NCBI GenBank assembly: GCA_011109175.1
Contig: RDEW01000041.1
Span: 186,001 to 250,000 of the forward strand
DNA: 64,000 nt
Origin: Dicyema japonicum
Lineage: Eukaryota > Dicyemida > Rhombozoa > Dicyemidae
Direction of reading: 5' to 3'
Below the pieces are notes generated by a model that made no database searches, was not told the DNA's origin, and saw nothing but the letters and a program-made list of their open reading frames with translations. Below are positions 22,785 to 34,381 of this stretch, one piece after another. A program made the translations under genes and the position numbers. Positions within the stretch are counted from its first letter, which is position 1. The number at the start of each line of letters is the position of its first letter.

Positions 22785-25520
22785 ATGCAAATTGGAAAGG
22801 TCGAATTTCAAAGAATCGAAAATATTGACGAAATCTTTAGTAGTGACATCATTAACCAGGCAAAAACACAAGCAGAGGGAATAAGTTCCCATAATATCTA
22901 ATTTTCAGTAACTGAAATAAAAAATGGCGGACTTTACAAATCTAATTTTTATGAGAAAGTTTACTCGCTCGTACAAAACTTTGATTTGATAGTTTTCTGG
23001 TGGTTAACCTTAGGAATCAGCAAAGAAAAAGCAGCGAATTGCGGTTGAATGTTTGTGCATCACTGAGAATGTGCTGCGGAAGATGGCTGAAAAATATAAT
23101 AATTCCACCGAAAGAGAAATTAAAAATGCCATTTTGGTGATTACAGTTATTATTGAAGGCGGCCAGAGAAAACAACAAAAATAGAATATTAAATTTAAAC
23201 GAAAAACTCAACCACTACAGGGCCAGGAACTCCAAGTTGGTAGGGGACATTGAAGGGTTCGAGGAATCAAGCAAAAAGATCAAGTTATCAAAATTATAAA
23301 TTTTCAGACCCAGAAAGGCCAAAGTCAAAAATTTTTACCAAGAAAAATAAATAAATTCAACGACAAATTGATTCAAAAGGCAGAGTTTACCATTTTTCTT
23401 AGGTAGGATTAAAATAGAGATAAACAACATGCACTCAATGATTTCCGACCTCAACCACCAGGTTTGAGTAATTACAAAGACCGAGATTATTAACACACAA
23501 GAGGACATTTTACGCTTGGAAGAGGATATCTCAGAAAGGCAAACTCAGCATGACCTCAAAACCGAGGATTTATTAGCACAAATTGTAAATTACGTAATAA
23601 TTTCCAAGTCAGTGCTGGATAAGGATATTCTTGAGGAAGAAGCAATTTATAGAATTATTAAAGAGTCGTTTATTGTTTTATTGGCAGAGATTCAGACTCA
23701 CAGTTTAGGGAATATTTAGAAATAAGAGACCGGGGACCGAAGTCGAAAAGGTTAAAATTACATTACTGGTAGGAACTCGAAATGGTGAACAAGTCTATCA
23801 AGCAATTGAAGAGGAAGACGTGTAATGTGGTTGAGGAAACATTGGAGCACCAGCAAAGGATTGAGGAGATTGAGGCAATCTAGTAATCCACTGATGTGAC
23901 ATTCCAGTCCAATAGTAATCGAAAAGAACAAACGCGAGTTGGAACTCTTCAGTGAAAAGACGGAAAAACATAAAGAATTAGACAATCAGGTTTTCTTAGT
24001 CTTCATCTCAGCTCAATCAAAAGATCGAAAACAAAAAGAACTGAAAACAGCCGGAAATGTAGTCTTGAGGGCTGCTGAGAGAGGTTTCTTACCGATTAAA
24101 CGCAGAAGAGCATGAAAACTACGTGGACAAACTCTCAAAAATCAGTAAAAACTGTGAATAAACACAAAGACCGGTTTTTTAATTAATTACTATTTAGATT
24201 GGAGAAACTAAAAACAATGTATTTGAGCAAAATAGAGGAGAGGTCGACCGCAAAACGACAGATAAGGGAATTGGAGGCATCATTGCAGCATTTATTGAAG
24301 ACATCGAAGTAACTCTTGGCATCCACCATAGTGCACGTGATCAAAAGTCTAGAAAGGAACTAAAGCAACTTCATCATGTTTTAAACAAGGAACTGAAAGA
24401 ATTGTAGAATTGGGATTTATTCGTAGGCGGAGACTTGACCACATCAAATTGTCTGAGGATATGAAAAGTCAGAATGAGAGGGATAAGGTCTTGGAGTATC
24501 AGGAGGAGTTAAAGTCGGAGATAAATCAATTCAAGTTGCAGTACAAGGAGGATAAACAAAAGGTCATTTTGTTGCTAAACACGCAGTTGAAAAAATATCG
24601 GTGATGATTACAAAAATTTGACTCACCACTTTCAAATACTCCAAGAAAAACTGCCAGATTATGAAACTGACCTGAAAGCGCTAATCCACAGTACTGCCGC
24701 TGAAACTGAGTTTGTTGAGGTGGAGTGCTTTGAATTCCCACTAGGGGCAAATTCATGAGTTGGAGTTCAGGTGGAACTCAATAACACCGTAATCGCTGAC
24801 TTTGACCAAAAAATAGTTTGCTTGATAGAAACTTTGAGTGAAAAAACGAAAGCATGAACGGAAACTGAAGGATACTATTATTAGTAAGGAATCGTTCAAT
24901 TGTTTTAGAACAGAAAAAAGGAGTTGAGAGTTATTCAAAACATTATCCCGGAAGTATTAGAGGACACTGAGGCTAACAACCGAGAACGGGTTAATAGAAT
25001 GGTTGACATTCAGGAAAATATAATAAGCGAGGTGAAGGAAACTACGACCAAATTACTCGAAAATATGGAAATACAACAAGCAGATATTCTGTGTATGACT
25101 AGAAGATTGGAAAGTGATAGAATAATATATAATATCATCACAAATGAGCATGAAAAAGCTAACCAAGGTAGGCACCGGATTATTAGAGAAAATTAAACAA
25201 CCTAAGAAGGGAAACTGAAGAATTCGACCAGAAAATGATGAACGACGAGCAGTTTTCCGTGAATATCAGAGAAAATAAATTGAACAATTAGGTTTGATAA
25301 TCTAATTAAATAGAAAATATTGGAAACTTAAACAAAAACGTGTTAATAAAGCAATATGTATGATTATAGCGATATTATAGAAATATGAGGAGGCGTTTGA
25401 CTGAATTACAGAATAACGGAGAACTTTTAGAGAAATACGTGGATAGTCAGAAAAGTGGATTGAACCGCTTTTGTGTTTGATCGATACAAATTTTGAAAAA
25501 TGGACTTTACCAAGCTTCAA
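22785..25520 (+). CDS. Long coiled-coil protein with many mini-introns (unidentified)
   Basis: The plus strand has a chain of Lys/Glu/Leu-rich frames that join through GT...AG introns of about 22-25 bp. The first three are clear: 22885-22908, 22992-23013 and 23137-23158, giving MQIGKVEFQRIENIDEIFSS, then ITEIKNGGLYKSNFYEKVYS and ESAKKKQRIAVECLCITENV. Later likely introns include one ending before SVLDKDILEEEAIYRIIKES (about 23588-23611) and one before RRRLDHIKLSEDMKSQ (about 24401-24424). Throughout, predicted residues have heptad-like coiled-coil character and no other domain. A few joins, e.g. near 23330-23350, I could not resolve. A ciliary or cytoskeletal coiled-coil protein is plausible but I recognise no family. 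The start ATG at 22785 is the first in frame; the end is approximate. Confidence 0.6.
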
Positions 25521-25689
25521 TGACGTAACTAAGATTAATTGTTAATTTAATAACCAAAATAATATTTACGAATAATAACTGAGTTCATTCAATAAGTGAC
25601 AATTAATTCAAGAAATTAAAAGTTAGGGAGCTTGCCAAGCTGTTTCCTCTGACGACAGATACGCTCTTTTTCTTTAAAATATTTTGGAC

Positions 25690-26928
25690 TCTGCAAAACC
25701 ACCCTTGAATCGTCTATAAAGTCGATCGTCTGTTTTCATAATCATCAAATATCCTTCTGATTCTTAGTCATGCAGATTATCTCCTAGTGGTATCGACGAT
25801 TCTGGAACGAATAGCAACGAATTCAAATTTCTACCTCAACTTTCACAACGTTAATTTTATCCTTTACACTCAACTACCTCCATCCTGACGGTTTCAACAA
25901 TATGTCTCGTTTCCGCTATCTTCCCAATGGCATCCATAAGGATCAGTCCTCTGCTTTACTTTTCGACTTTCACCTCAGTAACATGTCCCCAAATAATGTA
26001 GCCATGTTGATCATCTTACTTTTGCACAAAAAATAGAAACATCAAAACAGCCTCAGATAAAGTTCAAAATCACCTAAATCTTCTGATTAGATGGCTTCGA
26101 ATTGGAATACAACTTCACCTTCATAGTCACAGTAACCCTATTTGCCACAAACCGTAAGTAATTCAACTATAGTCTCGCTCTATTCCTATCTTACAGTGAA
26201 TAAACACCCAGAAATTCCCCAAGTCTAAACCCAAGCGATAACCGAACGTTCTTTATACTCCCAACCCACAAAGGGAACTGTACCGGTCTTGGTGGATATC
26301 GAGAAGGCTTTTGACTCAGTATACCTGAAGATTCTAGCAGCAAAAAATTTTCATGACATCGATCCACCCGAAATTCAAATTATGATTGACTCACTTCATC
26401 GGCGGTCCCAGGTGTCAAAGTACGGTACCTTCCAAATGGAGTGTTACAAAGATCGTCTCCAGCGTTATTTAATGTGTTTCTCAGTGACCTCCCCTCTAAA
26501 TTACCCAATACTCAATCCTTTTATCGTACACTGATTATCTCATGATGAGCAAAAAATCGAAGACTTGAGGAAGCGACACGATTGGTGAGTCTTTGGTTAT
26601 TGAATAACTCCCTAAAAGTCCCACCAGGTAAATCACATGTAACGATGTTTACCTCTTCAAGAAAAGAGACGCGGATAACGTCAGCAGTCAATTCGCATGA
26701 TTACCCGATTTTCACTTAGAAAACCTCATCCATCTTGGAAGTCACTCCTGAACACCTAAAGTGAACTTGGTAGTTTTAAGGATCCAAAAGAAAATGGAAA
26801 TCTTGAATCTGTTTTACATTCTCCTTATCTTGTATATCTTTTTTTACCGAGTATTGAGTACGGTAGAGAACCATGGATCGCCCAGTTATCGTTATCGGAT
26901 CAAAGCAACCTGGGGGTGATGCAATGTT
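25690..26928 (+). mobile_element. Non-LTR RT remnants (two overlapping copies or one rearranged)
   Basis: FRYLPNGIHKDQSSALLFDF (about 25910-25970) and VDIEKAFDSVYLKILAAKNF with GTFQMECYKDRLQRYLM (26290-26470) are RT motifs, but the first (NGVxQGSxLSPLLF equivalent) lies upstream of the second, the reverse of the normal RT order. So either two fragments lie side by side or a duplication occurred. HADYLLVVST (25770) may be a decayed catalytic block. Confidence 0.55.
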
Positions 26929-26929
26929 A

Positions 26930-27168
26930 ATTTATTAATCCAAGACATTGAAAGGGTTCTTGATTTTTCATTCTTTTCTTTGTGTTTGTGTGAGTTACAG
27001 GAGACAAATCCAGTTCCGCAGTGATGAGACACTGATGACGGCTTAACTCGTCAACTCCAAAGCATCGTAAATATGTGAAACCTACAACGAATGGACAGCA
27101 GCGAGATTCGAACCGAGGACCTCATGATTTGGTCCGGGACTTATTACACTGAGCCATCCGGCCATCTA
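26930..27168 (-). repeat. tRNA-derived SINE, family 1 copy B
   Basis: Minus strand: A box TGGCTCAGTG, B box GGTTCGAATC about 40 bases later, central CCGTCATCAGTG and CACTGCGGAACTGGATTTG, tail ending CAATGTCTTGGATTAATAAA. It aligns with 1337-1586 from end to end with scattered substitutions and short indels, which establishes a dispersed repeat. Confidence 0.82.
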
Positions 27169-27540
27169 TAACTGGCTATATAAAAATTACTCTTGTGGAC
27201 CACCTACGTCTTCCATATTCCATGAAAAAAAGCAGAGATCGTTGATAGCGCCTGAGAAAAGTCGTTCTTTGAGCATTTTTATGAACTCGCATTTGGAAAG
27301 ATTTGGCTCTACTCTAAGCACTGAGAGGGCGGACCTGATGTCGGTTGTCGCAGTTGTGGAAGTGACAGAGTTGATCTTTTTCCTTGCTAATAAAGTTGTT
27401 AAAGTAAAAAGTATATACGAACGTTCCCAGAACAACGACAATGTCATACAGGGTTGGTGCTTCCACGTGTTTGGAAGAGCACTGGGCGCTTATAAAATGA
27501 TACTGAAATTGTTTCTCGATACTTCCACTTTTAACAAATT
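27169..27540. other. Unassigned ORF region
   Basis: Overlapping frames on both strands (27187-27447 minus, 27242-27544 plus). The minus frame (SALSVLRVEPNLSKCEFIKM...) looks like a genuine peptide but matches no family I know; it could be an element's gag part or a host exon. No flanking intron signal is decisive. Confidence 0.25.
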
Positions 27541-28260
27541 TTAAAACAATAATTGTGGAATCGTGTCGGTTATTATACTGTCTTTATAAAGCACTGCAAA
27601 AATGTCATGTGGCTCACCTACCACGTGGTGGAATTTGGAAGAAAAGAGCTACACTTTCCCTATCCTTACAGGATGGACCAACAAGGAAAGCTTATGTCGT
27701 TGTTGAGATTTTGAGACAAATCCTGGACCATCCAGAATAGTTTAACTCAATATAAATGGAATCAAGAACAAGATACTTGAACTTCAGGCGAAAGAACACC
27801 GCATCGACATGCTGTTAATAAAGAATCCAAACTTTCCCCCAAAAATGCAACACCAAGATTCCTGGGATTCGTAGTGACTGACAGTAATCACAGTAATTCG
27901 CAACGGAATTCCGTTTGAGGACAGCATGCTACACGACTATGGAAATCTCGAACTTGTGGCTAACAAACTCTGATTCCCTAGAATTTCAATAACATTGGAA
28001 ACTTCCTAATTGGAAGACGAGCACAAATACTCTGCAACAACATCAAATCAAGATCTAGCTACCTTCAAAATGGAGTCCTCAAGGCTCCCCACTGTCACTC
28101 TAAATCACCAATCTCTACATAAACGACATGCTACAAACCTGTAATGAGAACTGTCTAATCCTCTCCTACGCCGATATCATTCTTGCCTCCAAGGACAGAA
28201 GCATTCAATCAGCGACTCGGTCCATCGTCTGTCAACTAGTTCTTCAACCTCAGGGAAGTC
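27541..28260 (+). mobile_element. Internally deleted jockey-group element
   Basis: The plus strand starts with a 5' region RATLSLSLQDGPTRKAYVVV and the APE start VQLNINGIKNKILELQAK (about 27735-27795). At about 28000 it jumps to RT sequence almost identical to 17135-17390 (GNFLIGRRAQILCNNIK..., SYADIILAS with one codon lost). The APE middle and first RT half are missing. Confidence 0.7.
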
Positions 28261-28660
28261 TGACTGGATGAAGACCATTTATTTAGAACCCGGGATCACC
28301 AAAAAGATATCGGACACTTGAAATACTCATTCTTCTTCATTTTTCTTTTTTTCACAGCTGAAGATGCCTTTCTGGTCAAAGAGAAAGAAATAAAAGTTGT
28401 CAACTAAGTGATCCAGACCGACAAGGTAGAGGACGAGTCCGGAGTTTCTGTTGTTGTTCTATCGAGAGATTTTCAATGGATTGGAAGGAGAAACCCTTCA
28501 ACCCAGCAGGGAATTGAACATAGTAAACAATTATATGACATTCATTCAAACCACAAAGTTTTCGTTAAGTTACCGGCCTCACTTGAAGAGATCAAAACCA
28601 TTAATGAGAATTGCCTGTCGCTCCCATAAATCGGTAGTTTCTGTTGTTATAAAATAGTCT
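28261..28660 (-). mobile_element. Jockey-group 3' end, minus strand
   Basis: GGTCAAAGAGAAAGAAATAA...GTGATCCAGACCGACA at 28377-28422 is the reverse complement of the 3' end at 18020-18060 and 56370-56410, followed (minus sense upstream) by C-terminal coding remnants. It faces the plus-strand fragment just before it. Confidence 0.6.
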
Positions 28661-28949
28661 ACTAACTCCCTAATATATTTATTAACCCCTGCTATACTAG
28701 AGTGTCAAGTTAGTGTATATTCAGTCCCATGGTCGGGATAAGACGAACCTTAGGATTTGAAGAAGTCATAGAGCAGAACTGAATCCTTATACCATGTGAG
28801 CTGTGAGGAATCAAACCTACAGTAATAGAATAGTGATTTTCAGAAATTTGGTCAAATTGGTCTCCTCCACTGAAGGGTTCATACAACTGCAAAGACTGAA
28901 ACTCTTTCCTATGGCTTTGAATGGAGTTGTTTGTGATATCTGCTTATGC

Positions 28950-29790
28950 GAAGTTTTATTTATTTAAAGACCAAAAATCACCATTAAATTGACCAAGATA
29001 AAAAACGGTAATTCAGACCATTCTCAGCAACCACCACATCTTCGCTCGGCGTTTTCACGACATCCCTCGCATTTCGTGTAGATCACCCCGACACTGAGTG
29101 CTACCTGAGATAGGTGGATAATATGACAACATTATATTAAAAAGTAGAGGAGGAACAGAATAAAAAACAGAAATCCCAATTATTATCTAACCCCGAAAAA
29201 GGGAACAGCAAGAAAGAGGGAGTTAAACCAACTAATTAAGTAATCCCTAGACCTCAAAATGATCTAGAGCTTTTTGTTTTGCTCCTCCATAATACTCCCA
29301 GATTCTGAATCCACGACGTTCCTCTTTTATGAGAATTTGAAAAGGCGTAAGCTTTTTTCCCAATTTACGTGTACAGGAGGCTTCTATCGCTGATTGGTAG
29401 AAGCGATCGGACTCCAAGCCGCAAAGAGTGAAGAAGCCGGAACCATTATTCGGAATCGCCGCGTCTCGAGTAATGGGAGAATAATTGAGCAGAGAAATTG
29501 GTTATGCGGACAATTATTGCTCTTAGGGAATTTATCTTGTAGAAGTTTGAAATTGAAATTCCATAAGCCCATGAAGGCACATACATACTCCATCCTCTGC
29601 TTCAAGAACTGGTAGTATAAGACGGCAGCACATTCCTGTGACGGTTGAGTCCTGGAGTTTAGTTTTGATGATGTTGAGTTTATGGAGGCCCATCCGCAGA
29701 GCGTCCTTCATACGTTGGGAGAAAAATAGTAAGGGATCCAGATTCACTCCCAGTATTCTTAAATGTGTTTTCATTGGAATAATATATCCA
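28950..29790 (-). mobile_element. Jockey-group RT C-terminal part with 3' tail
   Basis: Minus frames: LRILGVNLDPLLFFSQRMKD and ALRMGLHKLNIIKTKLQDST, the RT thumb, then MEYVCAFMGLWNF. The shared 3' tail (reverse of CCAAAAATCACC at 28970) ends it near 28955. Confidence 0.65.
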
Positions 29791-29956
29791 TAGAGGTATA
29801 TTTCTAATGTATCTTTTTGTCTCCTGTCGGTGGTAAAAATCTAAATCAAGTAACCACATGGCGCCACGTTGACAGAATCCATGTTTTCTTTCAATTAGTT
29901 AAATAGTTATAATAATTAATATAATAAATAATAATTTTAAACTAATTTGAATAGCT

Positions 29957-30393
29957 ATGCTTGCCACAATGTTTAAGGAACACCAACAAAAGCAACTAAT
30001 AAATCGAACCCAAATAGGTTAGAATTCCTAATAAAAATTAGACGAGTTTACCGTAAAATCTAAAAAATCAACTGAAAAGTTTGTATCCAAACTGATTGAC
30101 AGGTCAAATAAAAGGTGTATGTGAGAATTATTAAAGTATTAAGGAGATTTACAATCAAGAAAGAAAAATTGGAATTGATTTGAAAAAACTATTCAAACTA
30201 ACATCTTCCCTTATCACGGAGTCCTCAAATTGGTTGCAAATGGGGGACCAACTAAATAATACTGTAAAGGTGATGATTTGTGTTATTATAGGAATTGGGG
30301 GATGTCGAGAATTGGGTACAAATAATCGACTGTGAAATAAGGGATATATTGTCTAAAATAAAGAGAGTTCATAATTTGGACTGTATTGACTGA
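29957..30393 (+). CDS. BLOC1S1: BLOC-1 complex subunit 1
   Basis: BLOC1S1 is a small helical subunit shared by the BLOC-1 and BORC complexes, which act in lysosome-related organelle biogenesis and lysosome positioning. Removing introns 30018-30041 (24 bp), 30115-30136 (22 bp) and 30270-30291 (22 bp) yields a 122-residue protein close to the usual ~125. MLATMFKEHQQKQ aligns with MLSRLLKEHQAKQ, KEIYNQERKIGIDLKKL with the AYMNQRKLDHEVKTL region, and the family signature KEIGDVENWARSIE appears as KELGDVENWVQIIDCEI. The frame is perfectly open after splicing and the N and C termini are in the expected places. Flanking sequence is transposable-element debris, so the gene is an isolated island. An ATTAAA lies three bases after the stop codon. 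Confidence 0.93.
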
Positions 30394-30589
30394 TTATTAA
30401 AACCTTAATGACTTATCCGTATGTTCACCTAAGGCATTTTATTGTCTCCCACTTTTAGGCCCTGAGGAACTTGATTTGTGGTAATGCGACCTTGAATATC
30501 AAAGTTTTCCGAAATATTACATAATATTGAATTTATTAAGGAAAAAAAGTGAGCGAATGGTCATATAGCAGCCGCCCTGATTATTCCAA

Positions 30590-31460
30590 AGCTCAAACAA
30601 TCAGCAACGCTTACGGGGATCTCCTGCTCGTGTAGAAACCGATTCCCTAGACGACTTAAGAGTTCCTGCGTCGCAGCCGCAAGGGAACCAGACGTCTCAA
30701 CGGCGAGTGGAACGAACAAAAATCATTGGGTAGGACAGTTTACTTTGCCCGTTTTGATCTCTCACCCTTCTCAGCGGCAGAACAGGGTCCAGAGGCACTC
30801 TTGAGTAGGTTGCAAGGGGCAAACGTTTCGGTGCAGGTGCCTTCCTAGACATGAGGTTTCCCGGATTCAAAGGGGAAAATGGTCATCCCATTTGATAGTT
30901 TCTCGTCACGGCTGCAAAGATCGACTGGTTCAAGCATGGAGGGATGCCCTGTGTCGTCCAAAGCTCGCCTTAAGATTTCGTTCAAGGCCATGTGTCTGGG
31001 AAATCTGCCTGCACTCTTCCTGCAGGATAGAAGGTGTAGGCCAAAACAGTCTATCAGGTCTCCGCATCGGCACGGATATGAAACACAAGCTTTAAATCCC
31101 AGTCGTACTGAGATCCCAACAAGGTAACCAAAACACAATTAGGAATGGCATTGAGCCAGGCATCGCCCTCGAAGACGTCCCCGACAACAAACAAGCACAG
31201 CGATATTGGTTAGATGACACTAGCGATCTTCAAAAGAATTCCGCCGTAAAGCATCCTCCAGAATATGCTGAGAGAACGTGGAAGGTAGGGAAAGCTGATA
31301 ATAAAGGCTCCAGACCTTACGAGCATGGCTGGCGTCCTGGTCGATAGAGAATTCAGGGAGGGAGTGTAGAATCTTCTTGACAAGGGCGTTACAGGCCATT
31401 AACGACGAGAAATATTCATGGAAAATTGTATAAACAATTGAGTGAATTGTAGGAGACACT
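30590..31460 (-). mobile_element. Non-LTR element C-terminal part with Cys-rich motif
   Basis: The minus frame 30845-31138 reads SYPCRCGDLIDCFGLHLLSC then RKSAGRFPRHMALNEILRRA and MLEPVDL, the 'C.CG..VD..GLHGLSC..SAGR..RH..LN' block found after the RT in several invertebrate retroelement proteins. The C-terminal block shared with 7500-7815 and 14650-14740 follows. Upstream frame 31220-31459 is RT connection. Frameshifts are present. Confidence 0.65.
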
Positions 31461-32200
31461 AAGAAGTCACCTGATTATCAAAATACTAATGTTATGGAAG
31501 AGCTCCTATGTGGCACTGGGCCCACTAGTCTTGATTTCGATAACTCCGTTGTGCTAGGTCACTCATCTCAACTGAGATTGGCTGAGAGAAGAAGCTACGC
31601 AAGATTTTCTTAGATTGCAGTTTTCTGTGCATGTTAAATCCCCCAAGACACTTTCTTTTACTACAAGGCATCGCAGCGACTAAATCTGACCTCTTGCCAT
31701 CAATCATTTTTAGAGTCCTTCTTTGATCACGTGAGTAAGTTAGACTCTTTCTTAGGGAAGTCTTCCTAATCCCCACTTTTATCATTAAGGATTTGGACTT
31801 ACCATTAAGTATGGATTTTTCTAAATCCTAATTTATTGTCCCCCGAGTTGGTTACATAGTTAATGCCTACCAAAGGAAGGGAGATTACACACGGAAACAA
31901 CTCGACCTTTAAGTCAGTTAATCGATAGTTTAATTGCATTCTTATGCTTATTTGAATAGTCCACATTAGTTGAAGTGTGTAAATTAGTGAACACTCTTGT
32001 GTTTGAGTCCCCATCCCCTCTAACGATGCGCTCAGCCATCCCCAAACAAACTTTCCTTGTGAGGTCACCTATTATCTTTAAGGGTTATTAAGGAAAAACA
32101 TAGTGATGTTGAGTTCAGCCAATTCGTATTAAATTGCTTATATCTATAATATCACCACATATCGGAGATATCTCATATCAAGATAGTAGACCACACGACC
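31461..32200. other. Two unassigned minus-strand frames, possible spliced gene
   Basis: Frames 31525-31785 (Lys/Arg/Ser-rich) and 31805-32068 lie in succession and could be joined by GT...AG introns (for example a 28-bp one around 31829-31856 and another near 31780-31806), but I recognise no family and homology cannot confirm the joins. It may be a fast-evolving host gene or chance frames. Confidence 0.25.
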
Positions 32201-32328
32201 ATAACTACTCAATGGAAGAGCATTGGGCTTGTCAATCGTGCATCCAACCCTTGAAACACACCGATGACATCTCCTTATGATAAGATTGACCGATCGTCTT
32301 CAGTAACGACTCATAAAACAAAGTTTCA

Positions 32329-32812
32329 ATGCTAAAAAAACTGAATAGCTTTAAAAGCAAAAACGGAGGGGCTGACAGTTTCGTCTCCTGAAACAGAACG
32401 GGGAGATTATTAGATGTTAATCACCGAAGTACCCATCTGCCAATAATGAAACCGTAGAATATGTTCCACATAACCCAAGTCTTCAAGCCACTGAGGCACT
32501 TCAAAGTCATGATTTGTGTATTCGAAGAACATCACCTGCAAGATCTGAAGATTCCGTATTCAACCGCATGCAATTTAATAAATTCCGTAGACTTCCTGAA
32601 TTCCTCAAATATCAACTCCGGAACCACCAGATAGAGGATACAAAAAAGTATCTTTGTCTTAAAGTCCTGGATTCCATCACCACAAACGGGGAAAGTTTCT
32701 TCTCGCATCTTTTACATACGTCCAGATATAATCCGACTTTCAAAGTGATGTTCAAGAAATCGTTTGAAAAAGTAGCAACCGGATTCTTTCACTCGAAGGG
32801 ACCGGGGTGAAT
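32329..32812 (+). CDS. Unidentified gene with ENTH/VHS-like helical region
   Basis: An ATG at 32329 begins MLKKLNSFKSKNGGAD; a second frame from about 32429 carries TVEYVPHNPSLQATEALQSH and a longer helical part, PEFLKYQLRNHQIEDTKKYL then CLKVLDSITTNGESFFSHLL, ending at 32810. The pattern 'L..QL.......CLKVLDSI..NG..FF..L' loosely recalls ENTH/VHS domains of clathrin adaptor accessory proteins, but this is a weak visual match. The join between start and body would need one or two introns I could not fix, and a 27-bp intron after 32808 might extend it. It precedes the synaptophysin-family gene by about 130 bp on the same strand. Confidence 0.35.
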
Positions 32813-32938
32813 AAATAAAATAAAGTCTCACAGGCATTCCGTGAGATATTCGTTGATTTATCGAATTTTTTTAATAATATTATTAAAACAAAATAATAAA
32901 AAATTTAAATATTAATAAAATAAAGTAACCTATATTAG

Positions 32939-33695
32939 ATGACATCATTTTCACTTGAATGGATTAAAGATCCTAAAGGAATCATTAAGGTCGTCATATT
33001 TGTACAATTAACCGTAATTCTTAGATTCTGAGCGTCCTCTCAATATCTTCGATATACTCCACCAACACCGGTGCCAATATCAAGATCGGATGTCCTCAAA
33101 ATGGTAATCAAACATTTTGGCTGGAAATATCCTATCCATTCCTGTACCATGTGTTTTTGATCCTAGATTGAACCGTAAAATTAAGTTTGTATGTGGTTCC
33201 AAAAGTGAAGATGTTATGTTCAAGGCATCTTCTGGCGACCCTGCCAAATTCTTTGTGTTCGTGATGGTTGTTGGGTTGATTGTGTGCATAGCTGGGATGA
33301 TTATGTTCTCCCTGTTTTATGGATTTTATCAGAACAATGAAAGCGTACGAATCACTGTTTGATTTGTGCTTATTCCAGGATTTCGTCGTTAATTGCGTAA
33401 TTGTTTTCCTCTTGTTCATCGCCTGCATCGTCTGGGCCCAGAAGATATCTGATATTTTCTACAACACTTCATTGCCCCAGATCAAAGTCTGTAAGAAATA
33501 CCATTGTATCTACGATGGACCTCCCTCGTTGATCAACGCCAGAGTGTCCGCGGTTGTCAGTTATTTAATCCTCAGGCTTTCGGATTCCTCACTTTGATGT
33601 TCTTTACTGCAAATATATGGTACACCTTTAAGGAGACCACGTGGTTTGCCAAATGGAAGGGAACTGATAATTTTAGTGAACCTTCTGTCCCTTGA
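32939..33695 (+). CDS. SYP: Synaptophysin/synaptogyrin-family MARVEL membrane protein
   Basis: A four-span vesicle membrane protein of the synaptophysin family. Four introns (33002-33024, 33144-33166, 33357-33378, 33553-33575; 22-23 bp) splice to 221 residues with no frame error. Conserved blocks in order: LEWIKDPKGIIKVVIF (family 'F..IKEPLGFIKVL'), CPQNGNQTFWLEISYPF (lumenal loop with the Cys and YPF), FYQNNESVRITDFVVN and SDIFYNTS (after TM2 and TM3), then AFGFLTLMFFTANIWYTFKE and TTW (TM4, matching '[22 protein letters not shown]'). The long Gly/Tyr-rich cytosolic tail of vertebrate synaptophysin is absent, making it more like a minimal synaptogyrin/synaptoporin. Translation starts at 32939, where family similarity begins. 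Interesting if the host lacks neurons. Confidence 0.9.
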
Positions 33696-34381
33696 TTTTG
33701 GTTTCTCTTCTAGTTGATTTGTTCCTGTTTAATGTGCATTAATTACCATAATTAAGTCATCTATTCCTTATCTGGAATAGAAAATATATAATACCCCCCA
33801 CGTGATGGAGTGATAATGTCTTGAGTTAAATGAAAGTTGCTTCTTGAAGGCTTTTGTGACCGACAGGACCGCTAAGTCATGAAGTCTCATCAGAGATTGG
33901 TTGGAGGAAGAGTTGGAGTAGCTATAGTTATAGGAGATTTTTGTAAATATGAGTCCTAATCGCTGGAACTGAGTTTTCTCATAATATTGATTTTATGAAT
34001 TCTTTATGAAAATGGGGTCACATCATAACTACTTTTAAATGAAGGTCGATGGGACAGTAAATTAGATTTAAGTAAAGCTAAACTACTATTTACGAGTTGG
34101 AACAAGGACAAGTGGATCATTCTGACTTTATGCCCAGTTTATCACTGTGGTAACTCAAAATAAATTTGATTAAATTGAAAATTCCCCCACGTGAGCGAAT
34201 AGGAGGTGGACTAAACGGATTACACTAACAAGGATGATTTACTGCATACGAGGATCGTTACTGTCAGTCATGATCCAATTAATATCTCATTTTGATCGTT
34301 TTGTATTAAACACACTTTAGCAAAACCTACAATGTTTTTAAAAGCATAGGCAAGGACACGTGTGAGTGATGAGACAATAAA
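33696..34381. other. Non-coding spacer
   Basis: Downstream flank of the synaptophysin-family gene; AT-rich with no frame, repeat or RNA gene that I recognise. Confidence 0.4.

Noticed and set aside
32200-32270. tRNA-like sequence (CTCAATGGAAGAGCATTGGGCTTGTCAATC)
   Set aside because: A-box-like and anticodon-arm-like parts are visible, but the B box (CCCTTGAAACACACC) and acceptor stem are badly degraded. At most a tRNA pseudogene or SINE relic; not listed as an RNA gene.
33132-33428. 98-codon minus-strand ORF over the synaptophysin gene
   Set aside because: The plus strand carries the conserved four-span protein with four clean introns.
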